DNA from: Pseudobdellovibrionaceae bacterium
Lineage (GTDB): Bacteria; Bdellovibrionota; Bdellovibrionia; Bdellovibrionales; UBA1609
Reading direction: 5' to 3'
Length of the DNA stretch: 64,000 nt
Assembly: GCA_020635055.1 (NCBI GenBank)
Contig: JACKAN010000013.1
Span: 42,207 to 106,206 of the forward strand
Shown here: positions 44,013-53,397 of the stretch, piece by piece
Numbering within the stretch: position 1 is the first letter of the stretch
How the letters are laid out: every line of letters begins with the position of its first letter
Position numbers and translations under genes: made by a program
Notes under the pieces: generated by a model
Seen by the model: the letters and a program-made list of their open reading frames with translations, nothing else
Told to the model about the DNA's origin: nothing
Databases searched by the model: none

Positions 44013-45851
44013 TTGACTATGGTTGATAGCAATAAACCAAATAAATCCAAGGCGGCTATCGAAAGAGAAAGGGTTCTAGCTGCACTTGATGCCTTTGACT
44101 CTGAGGTAACAGAGAATCCAGGAATTTTCTCCGCAGGTGGATCTAAAGATAAAGATGTTAATTTTGCCCAATTATTTGAGCAATCTCTCGACGAAAGAGA
44201 TTTTACAGTGGGTGATGTTGTAAAAGGCAGAGTTGTTAATATTCTTGAGGACTTTGTGCTTGTAGATATCAATTACAAGAGCGAAGGAATGATCCCTATA
44301 TCAGAGTTTCGGGTTGTCGAAGGTCATAAAGGAATCAACGTCGGTGAAGAAGTCGAAGTTTACATCGATCGAATTGAAAATGATAATGGAATGGTTGTTT
44401 TGTCTAAAGACAAAGCCGATATGCTTCGTGCATGGAATGATATTTCTAAAGCTGCTGAAAATGAAGAAGTTATAGAAGGTACAATCATTGCGAAAGTAAA
44501 GGGTGGCTTAAGTGTTGATATTGGCGTTAAGGCTTTCTTGCCCGGTAGTCAAATTGATTTACGCCCAGTTCGCAATATGGATCATTACATTGGCAAAAAA
44601 TATAAGTTTAAAGTTATAAAGTTTAACAAGAGAAGAGGAAACATCGTTCTATCTAGAAGAGCTCTGCTTGAAGAAGAACGTGAAAATCTTCGTTCACAAA
44701 CACTTGATCAAATGTCTGAAGGATCTATCGTAAAAGGTATTGTTAAGAACATTACTGATTATGGAGCTTTCATAGATTTAGGCGGTATGGACGGCCTTCT
44801 ACATATTACAGATATGAGTTGGGGACGTGTAAAGCATCCTTCTGAATTATTGAAGGTGGGTGATGAAATTGACGTTAAAGTTCTTAAATTCGACAACTCT
44901 AAAGAGCGTGTGAGTTTAGGACTCAAACAGATGCAGGAAGATCCTTGGTCAAATGTAGATGCCAATTTCCCCCATGGTAAAAAGATGAAAGGTAAAATAG
45001 TTAGCCTTGCTGATTATGGAGCTTTTGTTGAGCTAGAGGATGGAATTGAAGGTCTAATTCACGTAAGTGAAATGAGTTGGACTAAGAGAATCAAGCACCC
45101 ATCACAAATTATCAAAGTGGATGATGAAGTTGATGTTATGGTTCTTGATGTTGATAAAGAGAATCGTCGTATTAGTTTGGGTATGAAACAATTAGAGTCC
45201 AATCCTTGGTTAGAAATGAAGGAAACATATCCTCCAGGGACCATTATTGAGGGAGAAATCAAATCAATTACAGATTTTGGTGTCTTTGTTGGTATTGAAG
45301 AGGGCATTGATGGTTTGGTTCATATTTCTGACTTCTCTTGGACCAAGCGTGTAAATCATCCTTCTGAAGTATTTAAGAAGGGCGATAAAGTTCGTGCTGT
45401 GGTCTTAGGCGTTGATATTGAGAACGAAAGATTTAGCCTTGGTGTTAAGCAATTAGAAGCTGATCCTTGGTCGAATATTGAAACTAAATATCCTATTGGT
45501 TCACAGAATGATGTGAAGGTCACAAAAACTGCTGATTTTGGTGTTTTTGTTGAATTGGAAGAAAATATTGAAGGCTTAATTCATATTTCTGAACTTTCAA
45601 CAAAGCGTATTGAAAAGCCAGAAGAGGTGGTTCAAGTGGGAGATGTCATCAAAGCTGAGATCATTACCATTGATAAAGATGCGCGTAAAATTGGTTTGAG
45701 CGCCAAATTAGTTAAATTACGTGAACAAAAAGCCGATGTTGAAGATTATGTTAAAAAAGCCACTTCGACTTCAAAAACAAGCCTAGGCGAACTTTTTGGA
45801 GATCAATTAAAAGAGGCCAGTTTAACGTCTTCTACCACTAGCGAAGATTAA
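44013..45851 (+). CDS. rpsA: 30S ribosomal protein S1
   Basis: The 612-residue protein contains six tandem S1 (OB-fold) domains from about 70 to 585; the last four are close copies with D-Y-G-A-F-I/V and L-I/L-H-I/V-S-E/D-M-S-W motifs. S1 unfolds mRNA and helps initiation, mostly on weak ribosome-binding sites. The first 65 residues are a less common N-terminal extension before domain 1. TTG at 44013 follows AGGAGG by six bases; ATG at 44019 is possible but further away. A terminator follows 26 bases after the stop. Confidence 0.95.
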   Translation: MTMVDSNKPNKSKAAIERERVLAALDAFDSEVTENPGIFSAGGSKDKDVNFAQLFEQSLDERDFTVGDVVKGRVVNILEDFVLVDINYKSEGMIPISEFRVVEGHKGINVGEEVEVYIDRIENDNGMVVLSKDKADMLRAWNDISKAAENEEVIEGTIIAKVKGGLSVDIGVKAFLPGSQIDLRPVRNMDHYIGKKYKFKVIKFNKRRGNIVLSRRALLEEERENLRSQTLDQMSEGSIVKGIVKNITDYGAFIDLGGMDGLLHITDMSWGRVKHPSELLKVGDEIDVKVLKFDNSKERVSLGLKQMQEDPWSNVDANFPHGKKMKGKIVSLADYGAFVELEDGIEGLIHVSEMSWTKRIKHPSQIIKVDDEVDVMVLDVDKENRRISLGMKQLESNPWLEMKETYPPGTIIEGEIKSITDFGVFVGIEEGIDGLVHISDFSWTKRVNHPSEVFKKGDKVRAVVLGVDIENERFSLGVKQLEADPWSNIETKYPIGSQNDVKVTKTADFGVFVELEENIEGLIHISELSTKRIEKPEEVVQVGDVIKAEIITIDKDARKIGLSAKLVKLREQKADVEDYVKKATSTSKTSLGELFGDQLKEASLTSSTTSED

Positions 45852-45877
45852 TTTTACAATTTTATAATAATATTTTT

Positions 45878-45905
45878 AAAAAGGCGGTTACACACCGCCT
45901 TTTTT
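45878..45905 (+). terminator. Rho-independent terminator of rpsA
   Basis: AAAAAGGCGGT (45878-45888) pairs with ACCGCCTTTTT (45894-45904) around a TACAC loop, with a T run on the 3' side. This is the clearest intrinsic terminator in the window. Confidence 0.9.
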
Positions 45906-45970
45906 ATTGGGTTTGGGCTGGAAACTGAATGAAATTACTCCTAATATATTAAAAAGTATCTGGAGGATAT

Positions 45971-46891
45971 GTGGGAAAATTTATAAAACAGTTTTTATTA
46001 GTGTTCGCTACCTTATTTGTAATTTTATTTTTAATTTCATTGGGAACTCTCGTTGGAAAAATCGATCCTAGAATGGGGGTCCATTTAAGCAAAAACTCTA
46101 TATTAGTTCTCGATTTAGATGGAATAATTTTTGACAATAAAGATTTTCTAGAAGACCTATCTAAATATGCCAAGAAAAAAGAAATCAAAGGCGTTCTTGT
46201 CCGTATAAATAGCCCTGGCGGTGCAGTTGGACCGAGTCAGGAAATTTACTCTGAATTAAAAAGAGTACGTGAAGAGTTGCAAAAACCAGTAGTGGCTACA
46301 GTAATGACCTTGGCTGCAAGTGGAGGTTATTATGCAGCCGTTTCTGCGGATCAGATAGTCACTAATCCTGGAAGCTTAATGGGATCTATCGGTGTTATTA
46401 TGCAGTTTGCAAATATGAAGGACTTATATAAATGGGCAAAAGTGGACAGATATGTCATTAAAACAGGGGAGTATAAAGATTCTGGAGCTGATTACAGAGA
46501 CATGCGACCCGACGAGAGAGAACTCTTTAGTGAAATGATAACAGAAGTGCATACGCAATTTAAAACTGCAGTTATGAATGGTAGAAAACTTAATAAAGAT
46601 GTTGTTGAAAAGTACTCTGATGGAAGAGTTTTTACTGGTGAAACAGCTGTTAAGCTTGGATTTGCTGATCAACTGGGAACCTATGAAGATTCATTAAGAA
46701 TTATTGGAGAACTTTCTGGCCTGGGAAGTGAACCTGAAGTTTTTATCCCACCTAAGCACAGACCAGATTTTTTTGATTTATTAGCAGAGTCTAAAACTGA
46801 GAATATCTTTAAGAAAACATTAGGTGAAGTTTTTAAATTAAAAATAATGGCTCAGCCAATGTATTTAATGCCAGGAACTATGGGGATGTAA
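45971..46891 (+). CDS. sppA: Signal peptide peptidase SppA
   Basis: The 306-residue protease has an N-terminal membrane helix (about 4-27). S49 family blocks follow: R-I-N-S-P-G-G-A-V-G near 78, L-A-A-S-G-G-Y-Y-A-A near 115 with the catalytic Ser, G-S-L-M-G-S-I-G-V-I near 137, and the general-base Lys in G-E-Y-K-D-S-G near 168. It degrades cleaved signal peptides in the inner membrane, which suits a genome with many exported proteins. GTG follows GGAGG. HIT, epimerase and rhomboid genes follow without gaps. Confidence 0.92.
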   Translation: MGKFIKQFLLVFATLFVILFLISLGTLVGKIDPRMGVHLSKNSILVLDLDGIIFDNKDFLEDLSKYAKKKEIKGVLVRINSPGGAVGPSQEIYSELKRVREELQKPVVATVMTLAASGGYYAAVSADQIVTNPGSLMGSIGVIMQFANMKDLYKWAKVDRYVIKTGEYKDSGADYRDMRPDERELFSEMITEVHTQFKTAVMNGRKLNKDVVEKYSDGRVFTGETAVKLGFADQLGTYEDSLRIIGELSGLGSEPEVFIPPKHRPDFFDLLAESKTENIFKKTLGEVFKLKIMAQPMYLMPGTMGM

Positions 46892-46892
46892 T

Positions 46893-47435
46893 TTGACCGA
46901 AAACAAGAATAAAATTTCAATTGAAGATATATGGCCTCAAGAAAGAGACTATATTTCTAGGCCCGAACGCTTAAAATATATAAGAAAATTAATTCCATCT
47001 GAAGAGTGCGTTTTTTGCAATGAAGCTCGATTAGGTCCAGAGGGTAAGGGTCTTTGTATATACAGAAAACATGGAGTTATGGTTGTAATTAATAAGTACC
47101 CCTATAATACAGGTCATTTGTTGGTATTACCTGTTCGACATGTCGGAAATTTATGGGATTTAAACGAACAGGAGTACAATGCTTTATCTCAGCTTTTAAG
47201 AAAAAGTGTAGAGATCTTAGAGTCTGTGTATCAACCTCATGGTATGAATTTAGGTATGAACCATGGAAAAGTGGCTGGTGCTGGAATTCCAGACCATCTA
47301 CATTGGCATATAATACCTCGATGGTCTGGAGATACTAATTTTTTTCCACTTATTGCTGAAACAAAGGTGCATCCTGAAACTTTGGAGCAAAGTTATGAAA
47401 GATTACATGCTGATTTTAATAAGTTGGAGTTGTAA
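46893..47435 (+). CDS. HIT-family nucleotide hydrolase/phosphorylase
   Basis: The 180-residue protein has the histidine triad D-H-L-H-W-H-I-I-P near 138, an N-terminal C-V-F-C pair near 40 that may bind zinc, and N-K-Y-P-Y-N-T-G-H-L near 70. This composition matches HIT proteins of the Ap4A phosphorylase/hydrolase type. TTG starts two bases after the sppA stop. The nucleotide substrate is not determined. Confidence 0.88.
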   Translation: MTENKNKISIEDIWPQERDYISRPERLKYIRKLIPSEECVFCNEARLGPEGKGLCIYRKHGVMVVINKYPYNTGHLLVLPVRHVGNLWDLNEQEYNALSQLLRKSVEILESVYQPHGMNLGMNHGKVAGAGIPDHLHWHIIPRWSGDTNFFPLIAETKVHPETLEQSYERLHADFNKLEL

Positions 47436-47840
47436 ATGGAATTAGATCATATTGGAATTGCTGTAGAAAATTTAGATCAAGCAAAAAAATTCTATGAAAT
47501 ATTAGGTTGGAAAAGTATGCCCACTGAGGTGGTAGAAAGTGAACACGTAAAAGTTGGTTTTTTAAACTTAGAAAACAATTGTGCTATTGAACTTTTAGAG
47601 AGTACGTCACCAGAGGGTCCTATTGCTAAGTTTATCGATAAAAGAGGTGCTGGGATACACCATGTTTGTTTGCGGGTAAAAAACATTTATAAGACCTTAG
47701 ATGACCTTAAATCTAAGAATGTGAGACTTATCCATTCGGAGCCAAAAGTCGGGGCACATAACTGTTTAGTTGCATTTGTACATCCACAATCCACAGGTGG
47801 AGTTTTATTGGAGTTGAGTCAAAAAAAGGAGAGCCTATAG
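47436..47840 (+). CDS. mce: Methylmalonyl-CoA epimerase (glyoxalase-fold)
   Basis: The 134-residue vicinal-oxygen-chelate protein has L-D-H-I-G-I-A-V (His5), G-I-H-H-V-C-L-R near 73 and V-L-L-E-L-S-Q near 123, giving the metal ligands of methylmalonyl-CoA epimerases. It would interconvert the (R) and (S) forms of methylmalonyl-CoA. No mutase gene lies here, so a different glyoxalase-type substrate cannot be excluded. It abuts the HIT gene and overlaps the rhomboid start by one base. Confidence 0.82.
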   Translation: MELDHIGIAVENLDQAKKFYEILGWKSMPTEVVESEHVKVGFLNLENNCAIELLESTSPEGPIAKFIDKRGAGIHHVCLRVKNIYKTLDDLKSKNVRLIHSEPKVGAHNCLVAFVHPQSTGGVLLELSQKKESL

Positions 47841-48601
47841 TGAGAATGGGTGGTGGACAAATGCAAGTAAACATTCCTTTGACCCCAATGGTAAAAAAAT
47901 TGGTATTTGTTAATGTGGCAATATGGGTTGTATTTGTAATGATATTACAAAAAGTCTTTTTGTCGCAGCCCTATGTTTTTGATTATTTTGGTTTGATCCC
48001 AGCTAAATTTTTTAATGATTTTTTAATTTGGCAACCCCTAAGCTATATGTTTCTTCACTCATCTAATTTGTTTCATATTCTTTTTAATATGCTCGTACTG
48101 TGGATGTTTGGCAGTGAATTAGAAGCAAGATGGGGTGGACGCTTTTTTTTAATATATTATTTAGTTTGTGGCATAGGTGCCGCATTTATCTATATCTTTT
48201 GTACCTTTGCTTATTACTTTTTTACAAATGATGCTGCTCCACTTTTAGCACCGGTGATTGGGGCTTCAGGGGCAACCTTTGGTTTGATTTTAGCCTATGG
48301 TTTGGTTTTTTCTGAACGTATGGTTTTATTTATGTTTATTTTCCCCATGAAGGCCAAATACTTTGCTCTTCTACTAGGATTCATTGAGTTTATGACCCTT
48401 TTAGATTCAGGCTTTGGTAGCCAAGTCGCTAATTTGGCTCACTTAGGTGGAGTTGTATCTGGTTTTTTATTTCTCATTTTCTATACTCGTTGGAAAAAAA
48501 AGAAGGGTGGAAAGAAGAGTTCAAGCCATGGACGCCGCTTAAAATTAGTGGTAGATAATGAAAATAACAATGAAAAAAGAGGTCCTAGATATTGGAACTA
48601 G
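47840..48601 (+). CDS. Rhomboid-family intramembrane serine protease
   Basis: The 253-residue protein has six membrane helices. The catalytic pair is Ser143 in G-A-S-G-A-T-F-G and His201 in N-L-A-H-L-G-G; H-S-S-N-L-F-H-I-L-F-N-M near 73-84 gives the conserved loop and Asn. A basic cytoplasmic tail of about 35 residues follows (W-K-K-K-K-G-G-K-K). Rhomboids cut membrane proteins within or near their helix; the substrate is unknown. Start GTG overlaps the epimerase stop. Confidence 0.92.
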   Translation: MRMGGGQMQVNIPLTPMVKKLVFVNVAIWVVFVMILQKVFLSQPYVFDYFGLIPAKFFNDFLIWQPLSYMFLHSSNLFHILFNMLVLWMFGSELEARWGGRFFLIYYLVCGIGAAFIYIFCTFAYYFFTNDAAPLLAPVIGASGATFGLILAYGLVFSERMVLFMFIFPMKAKYFALLLGFIEFMTLLDSGFGSQVANLAHLGGVVSGFLFLIFYTRWKKKKGGKKSSSHGRRLKLVVDNENNNEKRGPRYWN

Positions 48602-48636
48602 TTTTTGTTGTTCTGAAATAATAAAAGGAGTTTTTG

Positions 48637-48834
48637 ATGAAAAGTTTAGATAGGGCCTTAGAAAATCTTAAATATGACAGTCGCATGGTTGATTGGAACA
48701 TTCAAAACGGACTTATCACAAAAGTGGAATTAGAAAAACACCTTAATGATTTAAAAGACCTATCACATCAAACCCAGAAGCTAAACTTAAAAGAAGAAAG
48801 TGATTATCAATCTGATAATTCAGACGATAATTAG
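48637..48834 (+). CDS. Small soluble protein, unknown
   Basis: The 65-residue product is hydrophilic and predicted helical (L-D-R-A-L-E-N-L-K-Y-D-S-R near the start), with a Ser/Asp-rich end. AGGAG stands six bases before the ATG at 48637. It follows the rhomboid gene by 35 bases and closes the sppA series. No family was recognised. Confidence 0.7.
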   Translation: MKSLDRALENLKYDSRMVDWNIQNGLITKVELEKHLNDLKDLSHQTQKLNLKEESDYQSDNSDDN

Positions 48835-48838
48835 ATCA

Positions 48839-49924
48839 TTAACATCCTGGGATGATGCATTTATCTTCATAAGTAGCAATCATCCCATTATTTACAGGCT
48901 TCCATTCTTCGCCAATAATTTTATATTTATCTCCAATTTGTTTAACAAATAGAGTTTTCTCTCCGAAATCATTAAGAGTGTTGGATTCGTATTTCTGTAA
49001 AAATCGAACTATATATTCGTCTTTGTGTTTAAAAACGACAGGGGTATAGAGCTTGATATTTATATATTCATACTTTTCACTGAGATCTGTTTTATATTTT
49101 TTCCATTTCTCTTTATTCATATTATTGGCTTTGAAATCAGAGTGATAATGTTCCATATAGTGTTCTATTTTTTTAGTTTCCCAACTTAATTTCCACTTTT
49201 CTAACCAAGTATAAAGATTTTGTTTCATATTTTTTAAATCACTGAAATTGCTGTAGCTTATCTTATCTTCAATGATAAGCGGGGTTGTGAAAGTATTAAT
49301 GTATGGGTGAACGCTTTCTATAGCCTCATTTCTGATAACAAGGCATCCTCGGGAACCTCTATTTAAAGATTTTGTAGGTGGAATAGCATGCAGCCAGATT
49401 CCCGATCCAGTTTTATGTTCGAGTTGATCAAAAAAATTAGGATAATTGGTTGTAAAAGCTAATGCGCCATACTCATTATAATCCAATTGATTGCGCGAAT
49501 AAGAATTATTAAAAAAATACACTCCTTCAGGAGTTTTTAAATCCCCTAATACTTCTTTGTCACCCTCTTTTTTCCCCATATCAAAAGGGTAAACTGCAAG
49601 CAGTTCAAAGTTTTGATTTTCATTTTGCCAGACGGTGAGAGTGCGGGTGGATTTGTCAGCAACAAATGCATATTTAGAAAAGTAGTCACCATCGCCAAGA
49701 CTTAAAATATTTTGAGGAATCAAACCAGCAGGGGGAATTTGTGGCTTTGGATCTGGTAAATAGACTTTGGTCTCGTCCACATCCGTTTCCGATTCCTTAA
49801 CGGCTTCTCTGTAACCCTCTGCTGTAGCCTTTTCTAAATCTTCACCAATACACAAATTAGTCTGTAATAAGATACCAACTGCGAATATAAAATTGATTAA
49901 CAAACAAATGCCCCTTTTTATCAT
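48839..49924 (-). CDS. L,D-transpeptidase (YkuD) with C-terminal NTF2-like region
   Basis: A signal peptide comes first (from M-I-K-R-G-I-C-L-L). The YkuD domain spans about 75-230: S-G-I-W-L-H-A then S-R-G-C-L-V, giving the catalytic His and Cys; the usual S-H-G-C has Arg in place of His. About 120 residues follow that resemble an NTF2-like fold often attached to such enzymes. The enzyme would cross-link or exchange peptidoglycan stem peptides in the periplasm. Start choice is open: GTG at 49942, ATG at 49924, or TTG at 49909, which follows AGGGG by seven bases. Confidence 0.85.
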   Translation of the reverse strand: MIKRGICLLINFIFAVGILLQTNLCIGEDLEKATAEGYREAVKESETDVDETKVYLPDPKPQIPPAGLIPQNILSLGDGDYFSKYAFVADKSTRTLTVWQNENQNFELLAVYPFDMGKKEGDKEVLGDLKTPEGVYFFNNSYSRNQLDYNEYGALAFTTNYPNFFDQLEHKTGSGIWLHAIPPTKSLNRGSRGCLVIRNEAIESVHPYINTFTTPLIIEDKISYSNFSDLKNMKQNLYTWLEKWKLSWETKKIEHYMEHYHSDFKANNMNKEKWKKYKTDLSEKYEYINIKLYTPVVFKHKDEYIVRFLQKYESNTLNDFGEKTLFVKQIGDKYKIIGEEWKPVNNGMIATYEDKCIIPGC

Positions 49925-50044
49925 TATTATCATTAACGGCACTAGAGTAAGTCAAGTTTAACAATTTGTTGCCAAAATGAGCTATAAATTGAAAAATATA
50001 GAAATTACAATAGTTTATCAGCTTAGATAAGGAGTCTTCAGTCT

Positions 50045-50566
50045 TTGCTTCAAGACGCCGATATAACAAATATGGCAGATGAAGAAATAAAAGAGAAAAA
50101 AGATCTTGGGAAAATCTTAGGTCTGGCTTTTGTTGTACTAGATTTGGTTGTAGTCAGCATAGGAGCGTATCTTGTCTATGCTTCTACACTGGGATTTAAA
50201 AAACCGAGTGTGTCTAATGAAGAACTCAACAAAGAACTAATTGAGTTTCAAGCCTCACTACAAAATAAGCCTATTGTTTATACATTGGATACGTTTAATA
50301 CAAATCTAGAGGGGATTCCCCGGCGCTTTCTGCGTGTTCAGGTCAATTTAGAAATGTTGGATGAAGAGGGTTATGAAGAGGTTATAGACCTTGGAGCAGA
50401 AGCCAGAGATTCCATTATAAAAATCCTAAATACTAAACAATTTAATGATATTGATTCAATACAAGGTAAACTTCATTTAAAAAATCAAATAATTGCACAA
50501 ATTAACAGTTTTTTACAACGTGGTGTAGTTAAGAATGTTTACTTTTCTGAATTCGTTGTACAATAA
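50045..50566 (+). CDS. fliL: FliL-family flagellar basal-body protein
   Basis: The 173-residue protein has a short cytoplasmic N-terminus, one membrane helix (about 25-47) and a periplasmic domain with Y-T-L-D-T-F-N-T-N-L, R-R-F-L-R-V-Q-V-N-L-E and a C-terminal V-K-N-V-Y-F-S-E-F-V-V-Q. FliL surrounds the stator and aids motor torque. TTG at 50045 lies ten bases after AAGGAG; ATG at 50072 is an alternative without a good site. It is not in a flagellar cluster but before two M16 protease genes. Confidence 0.82.
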   Translation: MLQDADITNMADEEIKEKKDLGKILGLAFVVLDLVVVSIGAYLVYASTLGFKKPSVSNEELNKELIEFQASLQNKPIVYTLDTFNTNLEGIPRRFLRVQVNLEMLDEEGYEEVIDLGAEARDSIIKILNTKQFNDIDSIQGKLHLKNQIIAQINSFLQRGVVKNVYFSEFVVQ

Positions 50567-50595
50567 TTAATCCAAACAGACCTAAGGGAGAGACT

Positions 50596-51978
50596 ATGAA
50601 GAGCTTTTTTCTCTTGCTACTTCTTTTATCACAATTGGCTTTTGCTAATATCACTGATACTACCAATACTACCAATACTAATAGTGATTATGCAAAACAA
50701 GTTCAATTTCCAGTAACAAAATTCAAACTGGATAATGGCTTGGAAATATTGGTTCATGAAGATTTTACGACACCCTTGGTAAGTTTTAACCAATGGTATC
50801 GAGTTGGATCCAGAAATGAGAAACCTGGCATGACGGGTATTGCTCACTTTTTTGAACATCTTATGTTTAAGGGAACCCCACAGTTTTCTAGTGATGACTT
50901 TGAAAATCTTATCCAATCCAATGGGGGGACAAATAACGCTTTTACCACTTATGATTATACCGGTTACTATGTTGATCTTCCCGCTTCAAAAATAGATCTC
51001 ATTTTTAAAATAGAAAGCGATAGAATGGTGAATCTGATTTTTAATCCAGTGAGTATTCAAAGTGAAAGAGAAGTGGTCAAAGAAGAGCGACGTTTCCGTA
51101 CCGAAAACAGTGTTTTTGGTTATATGAATGAGGCCACATTTGCCTCTGTATTTAAAGTTCATCCTTATCGTTGGCCAGTGATAGGGTCTATGAAAGATTT
51201 AAATGCTGTGACCCTAGATCAATTTAAAGATTTTTATAGAACCTATTATGCCCCTAATAACTCTATTGTTGTCATTGTAGGTGCCGTGAGTGCAAAAAAA
51301 GTAAAAGAACTCGCAGATAAATATTATGCGCCAATTCCCTCACAAAAATTACCAGAATTAAATATACCCCCTGAGCCTGAGCAAAAAGGGCAAAGAGTTG
51401 TGACTTTGCGAAAAGATGTCCAAAATCCTTATTTTGCAATTTCTTACAAAACGGTGGGAGCCGGTCACAAAGATCAATATGCCCTAGATTTGTTATCTAA
51501 TATATTAAGTGAAGGGACATCAAGTCGTTTATATAAGAGATTAGTTTATAATGAACAATTGGTCTCTTCTATAAATTCCTATGATTATACTCCTAAAGAC
51601 GCAGGTATTTTTACAGTAAATGCTACTGTTAAGTCTGATGTAGACTTAAACAAAGCCATAAAGTCAGTTTATTCTGAATTATATAATTTGAGAAATAAAA
51701 CTGTGACTGCCGATGAGCTTCAGAAAGCAAAAAATCAAGTTATTAAATCTTATGTGGATTCCTTAAAGACGATTTCTGGCAAGGCGAGAGCTCTAGCCAC
51801 CAATCAAATTTTATTTGGTAATTATGAAGTGATGTTTGAAGATATTAATAAATATTTAGCAGTTACGGAAGAAGATATCCAAAGGGTTGCGAATACTTAT
51901 TTACAACCACAAAGAAGGTCATTAATAAAAGTTTTACCCAGCGTTCATACAAGAAAAACGGCAAAGAATAGTCAATAA
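50596..51978 (+). CDS. M16 zinc metallopeptidase (active subunit)
   Basis: The 460-residue protein has a signal peptide (about 1-17) followed by a Thr/Asn-rich stretch of short repeats. The inverted zinc motif H-F-F-E-H lies at 84-88, with the downstream Glu in V-V-K-E-E-R-R. The C-terminal half has the second M16 domain with S-S-R-L-Y-K-R. GGGAGAG precedes its ATG. With the next gene it forms the usual active plus inactive pair acting in the periplasm. Confidence 0.9.
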   Translation: MKSFFLLLLLLSQLAFANITDTTNTTNTNSDYAKQVQFPVTKFKLDNGLEILVHEDFTTPLVSFNQWYRVGSRNEKPGMTGIAHFFEHLMFKGTPQFSSDDFENLIQSNGGTNNAFTTYDYTGYYVDLPASKIDLIFKIESDRMVNLIFNPVSIQSEREVVKEERRFRTENSVFGYMNEATFASVFKVHPYRWPVIGSMKDLNAVTLDQFKDFYRTYYAPNNSIVVIVGAVSAKKVKELADKYYAPIPSQKLPELNIPPEPEQKGQRVVTLRKDVQNPYFAISYKTVGAGHKDQYALDLLSNILSEGTSSRLYKRLVYNEQLVSSINSYDYTPKDAGIFTVNATVKSDVDLNKAIKSVYSELYNLRNKTVTADELQKAKNQVIKSYVDSLKTISGKARALATNQILFGNYEVMFEDINKYLAVTEEDIQRVANTYLQPQRRSLIKVLPSVHTRKTAKNSQ

Positions 51979-51993
51979 AAAAGAGGTTTCATC

Positions 51994-53379
51994 GTGAAAG
52001 CATATAGTGTTATAACATTTGTTTTTTTATTTATCCTTACAGCTTGTACAACAAAAGAAGGTGAAAAGTACCAATTGCGCCCCTATGAGCAGGTGACACT
52101 ACAAAACGGTTTGCAAGTGCTTTTGGTAAAAGATAAATCGCTTCCCTATTTTTCTTTGCAAATGTTAATTAAATCAGGGGCGGTACAAGATCCTGTTTCA
52201 AAAGCGGGTTTGTCCAATATGGTGGCCAGTTTATTAAATAAATCTACAGAAAAACACAATGCGACTCAAATTGCTGACATTATAGGTCAAATGGGTGCCG
52301 ATTATGGTGATAACGTAGAAGATGATTATACATTTATTGCAGCAAGTTCACTTTCGGGTCAAAGAAACAAGCTTATCGAAATATTTTCAGAAATTATCAC
52401 CCAAGCTAATTTTAATGTTGGAGAAATAGAGCGTACAAAAAAGCAAATCATTTCTGGTCTTAAAAAGATTGTGGATAACCCACCAACTTTTGCGAGTGTT
52501 GTTTATTCCTCTTTTATTTATGGTCCCCATCCTTACGGAAGAAATGTGTTAGGAACTATTAGAGATGTAAATAGTATTAAACAAAAAGATTTAATTGAAT
52601 ACTATAAAACTTTTTACACTCCTAACAATTCAGTGTTGGCAATAACAGGCGATTTTGACGACTCAATTATTCAGGAAATAACAAAGGCATTTTCTTCTTG
52701 GAAATCCCATTCCATTGAGACAAAGAGCTTTCCTATGTTTCCGGCGATCACAGGGGTGAACATTAAATTGATAGATAAGCCAGATTTGGCACAAACTCAA
52801 ATTCGGATTGGTCACAAGGCTATTAAAAGAACTAATCCCGATTTTTTAAAGTTAAGATTAGCTAGCATAGTTTTGGGCGGAGGGTTTTCAAGTCGTTTGA
52901 TGTCTCACATCAGAAAAGATAGAGGTTTAACTTATAGTATAAGTTCATTTTTTGGTGCAGAAAAAGATTTTGGGACTTTTACAGTTTCTACTTTTACACG
53001 ACATGATAAAGTGGGGGAGACGGTTTCCGAAACACTTTCTGTTTTGAATAAATTTAAAAAGGATGGAATAACACAAGCGGAGTTGGATTCAGCAAAAGCT
53101 TTGGCAAAGGGAACTTTCCCTCAGGCCTTAGAAACGGCAGAGTCTTTTTCTCGTAATTTGTTATTGTTGAGATTTTATGGAATCAGTGACGATTACTTGA
53201 GTGATTATTACAAAAATATAAATAAAATTACTTTGGATGAAGTTAACAAAGCAATAGAAAGTTACTTAAGTCCGGAAAACCTTAAAATATTAGTGTATGC
53301 GCCGAAGCAAAAGACCATTGATCAATTGCGACCCATAGGCTTATTGGAAGTTGAAGATTATAAACAGTTTATTGAGTAG
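51994..53379 (+). CDS. M16-family lipoprotein without the zinc site (inactive partner)
   Basis: The 461-residue product has a lipoprotein signal ending L-T-A-C (Cys18). It aligns with M16 domains but the zinc motif position reads L-S-N-M-V-A-S-L-L, with no H-x-x-E-H. The substrate-binding Arg/Tyr pair of the C-terminal domain (R-K-D-R-G-L-T-Y) is kept. Such pairs form heterodimers in which one chain is catalytic and the other binds peptide. GTG follows GAGG by about eight bases, 15 bases after the first M16 gene. Confidence 0.88.
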   Translation: MKAYSVITFVFLFILTACTTKEGEKYQLRPYEQVTLQNGLQVLLVKDKSLPYFSLQMLIKSGAVQDPVSKAGLSNMVASLLNKSTEKHNATQIADIIGQMGADYGDNVEDDYTFIAASSLSGQRNKLIEIFSEIITQANFNVGEIERTKKQIISGLKKIVDNPPTFASVVYSSFIYGPHPYGRNVLGTIRDVNSIKQKDLIEYYKTFYTPNNSVLAITGDFDDSIIQEITKAFSSWKSHSIETKSFPMFPAITGVNIKLIDKPDLAQTQIRIGHKAIKRTNPDFLKLRLASIVLGGGFSSRLMSHIRKDRGLTYSISSFFGAEKDFGTFTVSTFTRHDKVGETVSETLSVLNKFKKDGITQAELDSAKALAKGTFPQALETAESFSRNLLLLRFYGISDDYLSDYYKNINKITLDEVNKAIESYLSPENLKILVYAPKQKTIDQLRPIGLLEVEDYKQFIE

Positions 53380-53397
53380 TAGAGAAGACACTACTAC
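53376..53397. terminator. Hairpin between convergent genes
   Basis: GTAGTAG (53376-53382) pairs with CTACTAC (53391-53397) around AGAAGACA, overlapping the stop codon of the second M16 gene and abutting the stop of the opposite gene. Confidence 0.55.

Noticed and set aside
43901..44272. Minus-strand gene opposite the start of rpsA
   Set aside because: Its frame is antisense to the conserved start of S1 and to its promoter, and the peptide is low-complexity Ser/Thr/Leu.
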